Shown: piece by piece, positions 1 through 8,338 of the stretch | How the letters are laid out: each line of letters opens with the position of its first letter | Position numbering within the stretch: the first letter of the stretch is position 1 | Source: DASCNA01 sp036011305 | GTDB taxonomy: Bacteria; Verrucomicrobiota; Lentisphaeria; Victivallales; GWF2-38-69 | DNA: 64,000 nucleotides | Assembly (NCBI GenBank): GCA_036011305.1 | Contig: DASCNA010000095.1 | Span: forward strand, 1 to 64,000 | Direction of reading: 5' to 3' | Program-made: the position numbers and the translations under genes | The notes under the pieces: model-generated | Seen by the model: the letters and a program-made list of their open reading frames with translations, nothing else | Databases searched by the model: none | What the model was told of the DNA's origin: nothing

Positions 1-546
1 TTATTACTTTATGTTATTATTTATCAAATATATTACTATATGTAATTTATGATATATAAAATATAAGTAATTACAAAATCTACTCCATCTATTCAAATTA
101 ATTTTTAGGCGTTAAATTCAGGCATTATCTTTAGAATATTAATTTCAACAAGGGACACCAGATGTCTAAATAGAGTAAGGGAGTCATAGATAAGCAGTGC
201 AAAATAATAGAATATTTAAATATATCTGTATCTATGAATTATTGTATATTTGTATTGATAAAAAACCTACAAAATGGATACACTTCAAATAGTAGGTGGT
301 AAATAAAACAACAACTTCATAAACTGTTATCTGACAGGTGGCAAGAAGTGGAAAAGTAACAGCTTATTTCTCAATACATTGTCTTTGAATATCTCAAAGA
401 GAGATCAGCATTGAGTTGGTTTATCTAGTTTTTTAAAACAATTATTCAGGTAATTTTAAGCTCACATACAGCCAGAAACGGAATGTAATAGCTGCTAAGT
501 GAAATGGTTAGTTATAATATTTTTATAAAGGAAAGTAGGTTTTTCA
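1..546. other. Non-coding, degraded stretch
   Basis: No intact gene is visible. From the ATG at 162, one forward frame can be read to about 430 as a series of peptide stretches broken by several TAG/TAA stops, which looks like a worn-out gene; I do not recognise the product. The segment 105-164 is repeated at 855-916 and is listed separately. The rest is very AT-rich. Confidence 0.4.
105..164 (+). repeat. Copy A of a ~60-bp imperfect direct repeat
   Basis: This segment starts TTAGGCGTTAAATTC, contains TTTAGAATATTAATTT and ends in CAGATG. It aligns nearly end to end with 855-916, by eye around three quarters identical with a two-base length difference. Both copies contain a purine-rich, Shine-Dalgarno-like run a few bases before an ATG, so they may be the 5' ends of two related, now dead, genes. 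A shorter match to the core (GAGAATATTAATTT) lies near 32010, upstream of nadE. Confidence 0.5.
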
Positions 547-804
547 TTATTTAGTTATTTCTATAATACCTACTGGATTTCTAAATATTTTTCTATTGTC
601 TTTCTCGTAATAACATAGATTGATAAAGTCTATCATTCTTTTCTGTAAATATCTAGGGACAGAGTAAAATTCAATAAGAATCATAAAACTTATTATTTTG
701 GCAAGTTCATCTTCAGTGGCTTCAGTTATGTCGGCATAACCTTTTCTATAACCTTTATTGCTTTTGCCGCAGTAACATCGTATTCTAATGAATATTTTAT
801 ACAC
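547..804 (-). CDS. Possible small hypothetical protein
   Basis: An 85-residue frame starts at ATG 804 and ends in TAG/TAA context at 547. It contains a CYCGKS segment near the N terminus and a mixed, protein-like composition, but no domain is recognised. It lies between the two copies of the 60-bp repeat in a degraded zone, and no strong ribosome binding site is seen. It could be a remnant of a longer gene or a chance frame. Confidence 0.22.
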   Translation of the reverse strand: MYKIFIRIRCYCGKSNKGYRKGYADITEATEDELAKIISFMILIEFYSVPRYLQKRMIDFINLCYYEKDNRKIFRNPVGIIEITK

Positions 805-854
805 TTATATTACAGGTCCAAATAAACGGAAGCATTACATAGTCTGTTGCCATG

Positions 855-916
855 TTAGGCATTAAATTCTGATATTCTCATTTTAGAATATTAATTTTAA
901 GAAAGGATAGCAGATG
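855..916 (+). repeat. Copy B of the ~60-bp imperfect direct repeat
   Basis: Partner of 105-164, starting TTAGGCATTAAATTC and ending GCAGATG. Downstream (about 913-1015) a frame reading DDNEQKAVIQLYQF and beyond looks like protein sequence. It has no start of its own and stops at a TGA, which suggests a dead gene. Confidence 0.5.
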
Positions 917-1182
917 ATAATGAACAAAAAGCAGTAATTCAATTATATCAGTTCGCAGAAATACTTGGAATTAACTTACAGAAATCTTATGCCATATCCT
1001 CACAATCAACTTTATGAATTAGTGTCTGGAAGATAGCATGGAGATTCACCTACAAGTATATTGAATAACACAAATCTATCCAATATACTTGATTTTATTA
1101 ATACTTATAAAATGTTTTAATGGCAGTTTAACTGAACTTTGGATTTAGGTAATATGCTGTTTTATGGAAATATTAAATAACT
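917..1182. other. Degraded spacer before the HlyD-like gene
   Basis: Contains the orphan coding-like stretch described with repeat copy B and otherwise AT-rich sequence. No promoter with both consensus boxes and no convincing terminator was recognised. Confidence 0.3.
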
Positions 1183-2361
1183 ATGAACATTCTTTATCTG
1201 AAAATATCAACTTCACTGATTTTTCTCTTTTTCATATTAACTACTTCATATGCTGAAAATAGTAAAACTGTTAAAGGGACAGCAACACCTATTACTGAAG
1301 CCAATCTCACCTATAGTTTTAGAGAAACAGTTCCCGGTAAAATTATATATACAGCTAAGGAGGGATGTATTGCAAAAGGACCTGTTTATAATAAAGACGG
1401 GAAAATTATTAAAGAAGGGGATTTACTTCTTAAGATAGCAGATGGACGACGAAAGAATGTTGTGAAAGAAAGAAACCATATGGTGAAAGTCGCTAAGGCT
1501 GTTCTTGATTTTGCAAAACTTGATTTAGAACGCTATAAAACACTTCAGAAACCCGGTAGAAAAATAGCTCCCAGACAGCATTTAGAGATGGCAGAATCAA
1601 AATACTTACAGGCAATGTCTAATTATTATAATAAAATGTTAGATGTTGAACGAGCTACTAACTGGGTGGAATCCGCGACCAGAAGGTCTGATTTTGACTG
1701 TCTGGTTACTGATGTAAACAATGCATGCGGATATGCTACTTCCAGTACTAAAATTTTAAAAATTACCCAACTCAATCCCATGGGAATAAAATTAACACTC
1801 CCCAGAGATGAAGCATATGAATTGTCAGATGCCAAAAAGATAGAGATTTATCCCTTAAGTTCTAATATACCTGTAACAGCCCTTTCTAATGATTTTATAT
1901 ATGTTAAAGATGGTGTTCTTGTACGGGTTCCTAACTCTTCATTATACCCAGGCAGCATAGTTAGAGAAGGTAAAAATATTCCTGTACTTAATGATATATT
2001 TTCTATATACTCTAATCAGGACAATAAGCTTACTGTTGCAAAAAATGCACTTATAGAAAAAGACAATAAGCATTACTTATTATACAAAGCTATATTTAAA
2101 GCGAAACAGGATTTTAATGGTAAAGTTATTAAACTTTACTCTATTCAGAAAGTTTCAGTAGAAACAGAGAATACAATTACTCAACCAGTCCCAAACATGA
2201 AACAGTATGTACTAAGACCGAACAAGAACCTCAGCCAGAGTGATATAGTTTTACCTAACACATTAAGTGATAAGTTTAAGGATGGTGATTTGGTTTTTAT
2301 CGCTCAGGAGAGATACAAATTCATGCCCGATGATCCCGTAAAAATAAAAATAGTCTATTAG
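1183..2361 (+). CDS. HlyD-like periplasmic adaptor (membrane fusion) protein
   Basis: A 392-residue exported protein. Residues 1-24 form a Sec signal peptide ending near SYA-EN. The region at about 50-90 (VPGKI ... GPVYNKDGKIIKEGDLLLKI) has the half-lipoyl/barrel-sandwich signature of adaptor proteins of RND, MacB and ABC exporters. A helical stretch follows at 95-160 (coiled-coil hairpin), then a beta-rich C-terminal part. Such proteins bridge an inner-membrane pump to an outer-membrane channel. No pump gene lies nearby; the next gene, 21 bases on, encodes a small membrane protein. The Shine-Dalgarno is weak. An orphan adaptor in a degraded zone may be functionless. Family assignment is moderately sure; substrate unknown. 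Confidence 0.6.
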   Translation: MNILYLKISTSLIFLFFILTTSYAENSKTVKGTATPITEANLTYSFRETVPGKIIYTAKEGCIAKGPVYNKDGKIIKEGDLLLKIADGRRKNVVKERNHMVKVAKAVLDFAKLDLERYKTLQKPGRKIAPRQHLEMAESKYLQAMSNYYNKMLDVERATNWVESATRRSDFDCLVTDVNNACGYATSSTKILKITQLNPMGIKLTLPRDEAYELSDAKKIEIYPLSSNIPVTALSNDFIYVKDGVLVRVPNSSLYPGSIVREGKNIPVLNDIFSIYSNQDNKLTVAKNALIEKDNKHYLLYKAIFKAKQDFNGKVIKLYSIQKVSVETENTITQPVPNMKQYVLRPNKNLSQSDIVLPNTLSDKFKDGDLVFIAQERYKFMPDDPVKIKIVY

Positions 2362-2382
2362 ATCAATTAAAGGAATCTCTCT

Positions 2383-2811
2383 TTGTATCGTAAATATGTG
2401 CCAAAAGAACTTGAAGTATTACTGATAACTATTTTTATCATTATTATATTAATTTTATTCATAGTATCTTCATTAGCAATTTTAGTTTTACTTGCTAAAT
2501 CCAGTATATCTATAAATGATACCTATGTCCTCAATAGTAGTTTATTTCTCTATTGTTTATCTATTGCAACTTGTCTGGACTTAGTAATACTTTTTATTTT
2601 AGCTTTAAAAATATTTGTAATTAAAATAAGAAGTAATTGTACTGATAAATATTACACAATAAGTTGTTTGATAATAATATCAGTTTATATAATATTCTTT
2701 CAGCCAATTTATTATTTAAAAATATCTATGCTTTGGTGGACCATCTTAAACGTAGTTGGTGCGGCTCTTTCTATTATTCAATTATTTAGAATTGGGGCTC
2801 ATAATACTTAA
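2383..2811 (+). CDS. Four-helix membrane protein, unknown function
   Basis: A 142-residue protein with four hydrophobic segments (about residues 12-38, 48-75, 88-105 and 113-135). The start is TTG at 2383, preceded at good distance by AAAGGAA; there is no ATG alternative near the N terminus. It begins 21 bases after the HlyD-like gene on the same strand, so the two are probably co-transcribed. No family recognised. Confidence 0.5.
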   Translation: MYRKYVPKELEVLLITIFIIIILILFIVSSLAILVLLAKSSISINDTYVLNSSLFLYCLSIATCLDLVILFILALKIFVIKIRSNCTDKYYTISCLIIISVYIIFFQPIYYLKISMLWWTILNVVGAALSIIQLFRIGAHNT

Positions 2812-3080
2812 TAAATAACTTGAAATGAATACAAATTTTTGAATAACTTCTATAATACACTCTCCATGTATGTCTTAATAACATAGGTGTCATGGTTTGA
2901 AATTATTTTCTTGTGTCTATCCTATTGAGGACAAAAGGAGCTATAATCGTTTTTTTTAGTATTAGGTCAATGTTTACCAATAAAATTTCTTTATAAATAC
3001 AGGTGGATTTTGGGTTTAATTGATATATAAATATTTTTCAAAATTATACTTACTATACAATAGGAATTAAAGAAAATTGC
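2812..3080. other. AT-rich spacer
   Basis: No gene, terminator or repeat that I can support. Confidence 0.3.
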
Positions 3081-3332
3081 ATGAAAAAACGAGTATTCAA
3101 AACAATATCTGAAATATATAGATATACTCCACTATTTCTAATACTTTTAATCTTACTTTGCTTATTTATAACTATTAATTATTCTGTAGCGTCTTCTAAA
3201 ATAGACTTACGTGAACTACGAGGGATGTACCATTACTAAAAAAATCCTGGTAATCCTTCTATTGTCGGTTAGAATGTAAAAGTAGTATTTCACAGCATTA
3301 ATACTCCTGAAATAAGAACTTAGTCTGATGTA
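3081..3332 (+). pseudogene. Decayed exported protein, possibly nuclease (SNase)-like
   Basis: From ATG 3081 a 52-residue peptide begins with basic residues and one hydrophobic segment (signal peptide or anchor) and stops at TAA 3237-3239. The same frame continues as coding-like sequence past that stop and a TAG, reading NVKVVFHSINTPEI before another TAG. The INTPE segment resembles the conserved GIDTPE motif of thermonuclease-like (SNase) domains. Three stops in about 85 codons mark a dead gene. The SNase link rests on one short motif. Confidence 0.35.
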
Positions 3333-3357
3333 GAATGATAACAAAGGATATAAGTAA

Positions 3358-3600
3358 TTGAACATAAGAAAACTACACAGGACATGTGCAATAATATTTT
3401 CGCCTTTATTTTTGATTTTGGCGATTACAGGTTGTGCTCTGCTTTTTAGAAAAACACAATTATACAGTAAAGATACAAAATCATTTTTAGTGTCAATACA
3501 TACCTGGGAGATTATCGCACCTTATATAGGATTAATTTTTGGAATAGGTTTTATCGTAATAATAGTAACTGGAATCCTGATATATTTTAAGAAAGATTAA
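3358..3600 (+). CDS. Small PepSY-associated-type membrane protein
   Basis: An 80-residue protein with two transmembrane helices (about 9-28 and 52-76). The N terminus, IRKLHRTCAIIFSP followed by an ITG at the end of the helix, is the pattern of PepSY-associated TM helix proteins (R-LH-W--G...P). The start is TTG 3358 with AAAGGA about nine bases upstream. Function unknown; members of this family occur with iron or redox membrane systems. It may be the N-terminal piece of a once larger protein. Confidence 0.5.
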   Translation: MNIRKLHRTCAIIFSPLFLILAITGCALLFRKTQLYSKDTKSFLVSIHTWEIIAPYIGLIFGIGFIVIIVTGILIYFKKD

Positions 3601-3775
3601 TTGATACGTACTTTTCTAATAACAGTAAAATAGTGGTTAGAATATTGCTTTCTCCTTTCTGCCATGCAGTAGCACAGGAAGTTGTTTTTTCCTGGGCGGT
3701 GATATCAAGTTTAATGTATTCATAGGTAGCAGTATAAATTATATCGAGCTGTAATGCTGCACGATCTGATTTCAT
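3587..3775 (-). CDS. Possible small ORF, unrecognised
   Basis: A 62-residue reverse-strand frame overlapping the end of the PepSY-like gene by 14 bases. Composition is protein-like (KSDRAALQLDIIYTATYEYI), helical and without a signal peptide. It could be the remnant of a TolC-like or other helical protein, but no domain can be named. Confidence 0.2.
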   Translation of the reverse strand: MKSDRAALQLDIIYTATYEYIKLDITAQEKTTSCATAWQKGESNILTTILLLLEKYVSINLS

Positions 3776-4012
3776 CTAACAAATACTGAAATCAAACTTC
3801 AATAATCTCAACATTATTATACTAAATTTTAAGAAAAGCTAGAAACAAAAAAATCTATTTTGATAAGATTAAGATGTAAGCTAAACTAATTTCTTTTATT
3901 AAAATATTTGAGTTTTTCAATGTTTTAAAAGTAACTTTATATTAAAATTATTAGAACGTGACAGAAGGAAAAATAAATATTTTACAAATATCATTAATTG
4001 AAAGAAAAGTAA
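3776..4012. other. Spacer before the molybdopterin oxidoreductase gene
   Basis: AT-rich, with no recognisable element beyond a purine-rich GAAAGAAAAG just upstream of ATG 4013, which can serve as a weak ribosome binding site. Confidence 0.3.
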
Positions 4013-6163
4013 ATGACTATGAAAAAAAATGGATGGGTTCCTACTGTATGCTACCAGTGTAAAGCTGAGTGTGCAATTCTCGCGCGTCTAAAAGATGGGG
4101 TAATCAAGGAAATACGAGGAAATCCTAAACATGGAGGAAAGGCTTGTGTTAAGGGAATGGCAGGTGTTTCTCTGCAATATAATTCTGATAGATTAACTCA
4201 TCCTTTAAAAAGAGTGGGTAAACGGGGAGAAAATAAATTTGAAAAAATTTCATGAGATGATGCATTAGATATGATTGCTGATAAACTCAGTGACCTTAAA
4301 AAAAAGAACATGGCTCATAAATCAACTTTTGATTTTTTCCCTCATAGTTTGACCGATCCTAAATGGAGATTTATAAAAGCTTACGGCGGATTTATTAATA
4401 CGGCCTTACCCCATTGTGACTCTGCAAAGATAGCAGCATTCATGAGAGCTGTAGGAGGACCTATTTTTCATCATGTACCACCGGCCTGGTTTACTGTTCC
4501 AAAGGGTGGGGTAATGATAATGCTCGGACGTAATGCGATGGAGTGTCTTGATAATGCCGATATACCCAAAGATATTCTGGATGCACAGAAACGGGGTGCT
4601 AAGCTTGTTGTCTTAGATCCTCTTTATACAACGGAAGCTTCAAAAGCAGATTTATGGATACCCATTAAGCCTTCAGGAGATCCAGCATTCCTTCTTGGTA
4701 TGATTAATCATATTATTGAGAAAAATATATATGATAAAGATTTTGTTGACAGATGGCTTAAAGACGGTGATTTTGCTAAGTTAAAAAAATACATTGTAGA
4801 TAAGACTCCTGAAAAGATGAGCAAGATCTGCGGTGTATCAGCAAAAATCATTGTAGATTTAGCTGAAGAGTGTGCTAAAGCACCATCAGTTGGGATAGAC
4901 AGTTTTAAATGAATTATGCTTGGGCAGGCTATGGATGTCGGGCATGCCTGGATGATTTTTCTTGCCATTACAGGCAATTTTGATAATCCTGGTGGACAGG
5001 CTATACCAGATACCACGCCAGTCGCAAATATTGAACCTATGCCTGAAGAAGCTGATTTACATAAGTTCGGGTGGCATAGAACTGGACCTGATAAAGAAAA
5101 ATTTAAAGATTACTCTTTTATAATGGAACCGACATGGTATCAGGCTCAAGCTATAAGAAACGGAGATTTAAAAGTTCTTATTGTTTCAGAGGCAAACCCT
5201 GCAAAAGTATCCATGGGGGAAAGAGAATGGCAAAAAGCAGTTACAGAGAAAGACGGAAAAGGGAATTATAAACTGGATATGCTGGTTGTTCATGAAATAT
5301 TTATGAGTGAAACAGCCAAATATGCTGACCTTGTTCTTCCTGAAAAGAGCTATTTTGAAAGATTGGAAATGTTTTATATGCCATGGATGTATCATTACGG
5401 TCATGATATTATGATACGCGAACCTATTGTTGAGCCACTGGGTGAATGCAGGCATACGAACGAAATTTATATTGATCTTGGCAAGAGGTTAGTGCCTGAA
5501 TACTTCAGAGTTAAAGACATAAAGGATTATTATAATAAACAGTTATCAAGTCTGGGATTATCTATTAATAAACTTCATGAGATGGGAAATGCGTGGTCTC
5601 CAGGTACAATGGGATTCAAAAAATATGAGGATAGGGGATTTGGAACACCCAGCAAAAAAGTAGAAATTTACTGGGATGAGCTGGAAGATATTGACAGGGC
5701 ATTGCCAAGTCCTGATCTAGCAGCAGAATATGGCATAAATGTGGAGAAATATCCTTACATTCTGGTTTCTTACAGAACTATTTTTCATCAGGGAACAGGA
5801 ATGTGGAGTCATAATAATCCGCAATTAAGAGATAGTGCTTCAGGTATATCTTTTAATCCAGCATTGGTTAATCCTGCTGTTGCAGAAAAACTTGGTATTC
5901 AAGACGGAGATATTGTAACCATTAAATCTAATTGGGGAGAAGTAAGTATACCTGCATGTGTAACAGAGAGAATTAAACCGGACTGTATCGGATTAATGCA
6001 TGGTTTTGGGGGAGGCAAGCAGGGGAGAGTATCATCGCAGGGTTGTGGAGTCAGTGATAATATACTAATTCCGGATGCAGGCTCTAATCTTGAATATCAG
6101 GATTTAGTTGGCGGAGAGTCTCATGTTTCCTGCCGGGTGAATATTATAAAGGAGGGCAATTAA
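4013..6163 (+). CDS. Molybdopterin oxidoreductase (thiosulfate/polysulfide reductase-like), interrupted by two in-frame TGA codons
   Basis: Three same-frame open stretches (4013-4255, 4271-4912, 4916-6163) form one 717-codon gene when TGA 4253-4255 (codon 81) and TGA 4910-4912 (codon 300) are bridged; no frameshift is present. Residues 12-48 hold the Cys cluster CYQCKAEC ... ACVKG for a 4Fe-4S centre. HCDSA at about residue 145 is the likely Mo-ligand Cys. The C-terminal part has the NPAL-hydrophobic-G-GD molybdopterin-dinucleotide-binding pattern. The first TGA sits in KIS-x-DDAL, where the family has Trp (ISWDEAL). The residue at the second site is uncertain. No Tat signal is present, so the enzyme is cytoplasmic. 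The gene runs directly into its ferredoxin subunit at 6165. Either a recent pseudogene or translated by TGA read-through. Confidence 0.75.
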
Positions 6164-6164
6164 T

Positions 6165-6713
6165 ATGAAACAGTTGGGATTAATGATCGATTTGAAACGC
6201 TGTATAGGATGTAAAACCTGTATCGTAGCATGTAGAAACCATTATGAATTAATAGATAACTCAAATGCTATGCCTAATGAATTGCCATATTATTTAAGAG
6301 TAGCAAAGGAGGTTTCAGGTAAATTTCCTAATTTATCTCAGAGGACTTATGTAATTCCTTGTCAGCACTGCAAAGAACCCGAATGCATGGCTCATTGTAA
6401 ATTTGGAGCTATTTCTAAGGATGAGGAAACAGGTATTGTGCGAATTGATGATGATAAATGCAAAGGCTGTACAATGTGTGTGAAAAATTGTCCTTACAAA
6501 GTTGTCCAGTATAATAAGGAAAGAAGAAAAGCTCATAAATGTACTCTGTGTTACTCCAGAATTGTTACAGGCGAAACTACAGTTTGTACTGAAACTTGTT
6601 TGACTGATGCTATAAGTTTTGGTGAAGTAGATTTGTTAAAACAGAAAGCTCATGATGAAGGGAGAAAAATTGCTGATGACATAAGCAAAGAATCTATACT
6701 GTATATAGAATAG
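6165..6713 (+). CDS. 4Fe-4S ferredoxin-type electron-transfer subunit
   Basis: A 182-residue protein of the DmsB/PhsB/NrfC type that carries electrons to the molybdopterin subunit upstream (stop and start one base apart; GGAGGGC ribosome binding site within the preceding gene's end). Cys clusters: CIGCKTCIVAC near residue 14, CQHCKEPECMAHC near 66, CKGCTMCVKNCPYKV near 100, and CTLC ... CTETC near 126-145, enough for four 4Fe-4S clusters. No signal peptide, and no NrfD/PhsC membrane anchor gene follows. The pair therefore looks soluble and cytoplasmic, with an unknown electron donor. Confidence 0.8.
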   Translation: MKQLGLMIDLKRCIGCKTCIVACRNHYELIDNSNAMPNELPYYLRVAKEVSGKFPNLSQRTYVIPCQHCKEPECMAHCKFGAISKDEETGIVRIDDDKCKGCTMCVKNCPYKVVQYNKERRKAHKCTLCYSRIVTGETTVCTETCLTDAISFGEVDLLKQKAHDEGRKIADDISKESILYIE

Positions 6714-6852
6714 TTTTATCCCAATTCGTGAATTGTGATAAATTCTTTTCAATCAACCTTATCATAATTTTTTTGGATTAAAGTATATTGATTAACATAC
6801 AATAATCTGCTCTGAAATTAAGATTCATGTAAAAGCACTGTGCGATATAAGA

Positions 6853-6881
6853 TTGACTTTAAAGCATATTCTTGATATACT
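6853..6881 (+). promoter_or_regulatory. Sigma-70-type promoter of the lysine-rich lipoprotein gene
   Basis: TTGACT at 6853-6858 and TATACT at 6876-6881 are separated by exactly 17 bases. The region around them matches the promoter at 21577-21605 in front of the surface-repeat protein gene, and both -10 boxes lie 88 bases before their start codons. Confidence 0.75.
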
Positions 6882-6916
6882 CGATATAGTTTGTTGATAA
6901 TCAAGATATCCTAATA

Positions 6917-6931
6917 ATACGATATTCGTAT
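6917..6931 (+). promoter_or_regulatory. Inverted repeat in the shared 5' leader
   Basis: ATACGATATTCGTAT (arms ATACGA and TCGTAT) starts 36 bases after the -10 box. A nearly identical element, ATACGATATTTGTAT on the reverse strand, occupies the same position in the leader of the gene at 21488. It could be an operator or a small RNA hairpin. Confidence 0.5.
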
Positions 6932-6969
6932 ATTTCATGTAGAAAATTGACAAAAAGGAGGGAAAGATT

Positions 6970-7245
6970 GTGAGCGTGGAGAAAATGAAAAAATTAACCA
7001 GTCTAATATTGTGTGTGCTTTTAATAAGTTCATTTAGTGCATGTTCAATGATGGATAAAAGTGATAAATCTACAGCCAAAAAAGACAGTTGTAAAATGAT
7101 GAAAAAAGAAAAAAAATCAGAAACTGCTGCTGCCAAAAAAAAGAAAGCTAAATGTCCTAAATGTGAAGAAATGAAGAAAAAGGAAAAAGAAAAAACTGTA
7201 TTGCCAGATACTAAACCTGTCAATGGTTCAGCTCAGAGTTTATAA
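6970..7245 (+). CDS. Small lysine-rich lipoprotein
   Basis: A 91-residue protein starting at GTG 6970, chosen for the strong AAAAAGGAGGG ribosome binding site seven bases upstream; an in-frame ATG lies five codons later. Residues 1-24 are a lipoprotein signal peptide with lipidation Cys25 (SFSAC). The mature part is extremely Lys-rich, with Met and Cys scattered (SCKMMKKEK, then CPKCEEMKKK near residue 56), which suggests a possible metal- or surface-binding role. No family recognised. Single-gene unit: own promoter and 5' leader, and a strong terminator 24 bases downstream. Confidence 0.65.
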   Translation: MSVEKMKKLTSLILCVLLISSFSACSMMDKSDKSTAKKDSCKMMKKEKKSETAAAKKKKAKCPKCEEMKKKEKEKTVLPDTKPVNGSAQSL

Positions 7246-7268
7246 CAAAAGATATTTACTCCTATACG

Positions 7269-7296
7269 AAAAAGATGCCTTCCCGGCATCTTTTTG
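7269..7296 (+). terminator. Rho-independent terminator after the lipoprotein gene
   Basis: Stem AAAGATGCC/GGCATCTTT around a five-base loop, followed by a T run. Confidence 0.9.
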
Positions 7297-7556
7297 TATG
7301 TGAATATACTATAAAAATTCTGCAACTGAAATTATTGATTATATTTCATAAATAAATGATCATAGTTTTTTTTTGATAAAAGCTTAAATATATTCTGTTT
7401 ACAAAGATGTATATCTGCAAATTAACTTTAAATGTTTTTTTATGAATAAGAGCTAAAATATTAATAATAAAAAAACTAAATCAATTATTGATACTAATAA
7501 ATGAACATTATAAAATTAGATATGATTGCATAAATAAATAATGAATGGAAGAAATA
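7297..7556. other. Spacer upstream of gpmA
   Basis: Very AT-rich sequence with no gene. It presumably contains the gpmA promoter, but no clear pair of consensus boxes stands out. Confidence 0.3.
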
Positions 7557-8306
7557 ATGAGTACAGTTAAGAAACTAGTTTTACTTAGACATGGAGAAAG
7601 TACATGGAATCAGGAAAACCGGTTCACAGGCTGGAGTGATGTAGATTTATCAGAAAATGGAATTAAAGAAGCTCATAATGCCGGCATTCTTTTAAAAAAA
7701 GAAGGTTATAAATTTGATATAGCATATTCATCCTATTTAAAAAGAACTATACGAACATTATGGATTGTCTTAGAAAAACTTGATATAATGTGGATTCCTG
7801 TCACTAAGAGCTGGTACTTAAATGAGCGTCATTATGGAGCTTTACAGGGGTTAAATAAACAGGAAACTATAAAAAAATATGGTATTGAGCAGGTAGATCA
7901 ATGGCGGCGTGGTTTTAATATTAAGCCTCCTGAACTTGATAAATCTGACAGCAGATATCCTGGAAACGACCCCATGTATAAAAATATCGATAAAACACTA
8001 CTGCCGCAGGCTGAATGCCTACATGATACTTACGACAGACTTCTTCCTTTCTGGCTCAATCAAATAGCACCTGAAATAAAAAAAAGGGAGAAAGTTCTAA
8101 TTACAGCACACGGCAATACATTAAGAGCTCTTATTAAATATCTAGATAACATTTCTGATTCCGATATTTCAAAACTCAACATACCGACAGGTACTCCGCT
8201 GGTTTATGAATTAGACTCAAAACTTCATCCTGTAAAACATTACTATCTTGGAGATCCCGATAAAATAAAAGAAGCAACTGAAGCAGTTAAAAATCAAACT
8301 AAATAA
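7557..8306 (+). CDS. gpmA: 2,3-bisphosphoglycerate-dependent phosphoglycerate mutase
   Basis: About 249 residues, the normal length for the family. It interconverts 3- and 2-phosphoglycerate in lower glycolysis, in the cytosol. LVLLRHGESTWN carries the phospho-accepting His12; ENRFTGWSDVDLS, LNERHYGALQG and ITAHGNTLRAL (second catalytic His) are all family signatures. I prefer ATG 7557 over 7545 because GGAAG lies at the right distance and the protein then starts in the usual place. The aldolase gene follows 32 bases later on the same strand, giving a small glycolytic unit. Confidence 0.93.
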   Translation: MSTVKKLVLLRHGESTWNQENRFTGWSDVDLSENGIKEAHNAGILLKKEGYKFDIAYSSYLKRTIRTLWIVLEKLDIMWIPVTKSWYLNERHYGALQGLNKQETIKKYGIEQVDQWRRGFNIKPPELDKSDSRYPGNDPMYKNIDKTLLPQAECLHDTYDRLLPFWLNQIAPEIKKREKVLITAHGNTLRALIKYLDNISDSDISKLNIPTGTPLVYELDSKLHPVKHYYLGDPDKIKEATEAVKNQTK

Positions 8307-8338
8307 ATTTAATTTAATCTTTAACCAGGAGCAGTTAA

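Noticed and set aside
4253..4912. TGA codons as selenocysteine
   Set aside because: The first lies at a Trp position of the ISWDEAL motif, not at the Mo ligand, which is already a Cys (HCDSA). Glycogen phosphorylase, which is not a selenoprotein family, shows the same TGA behaviour.
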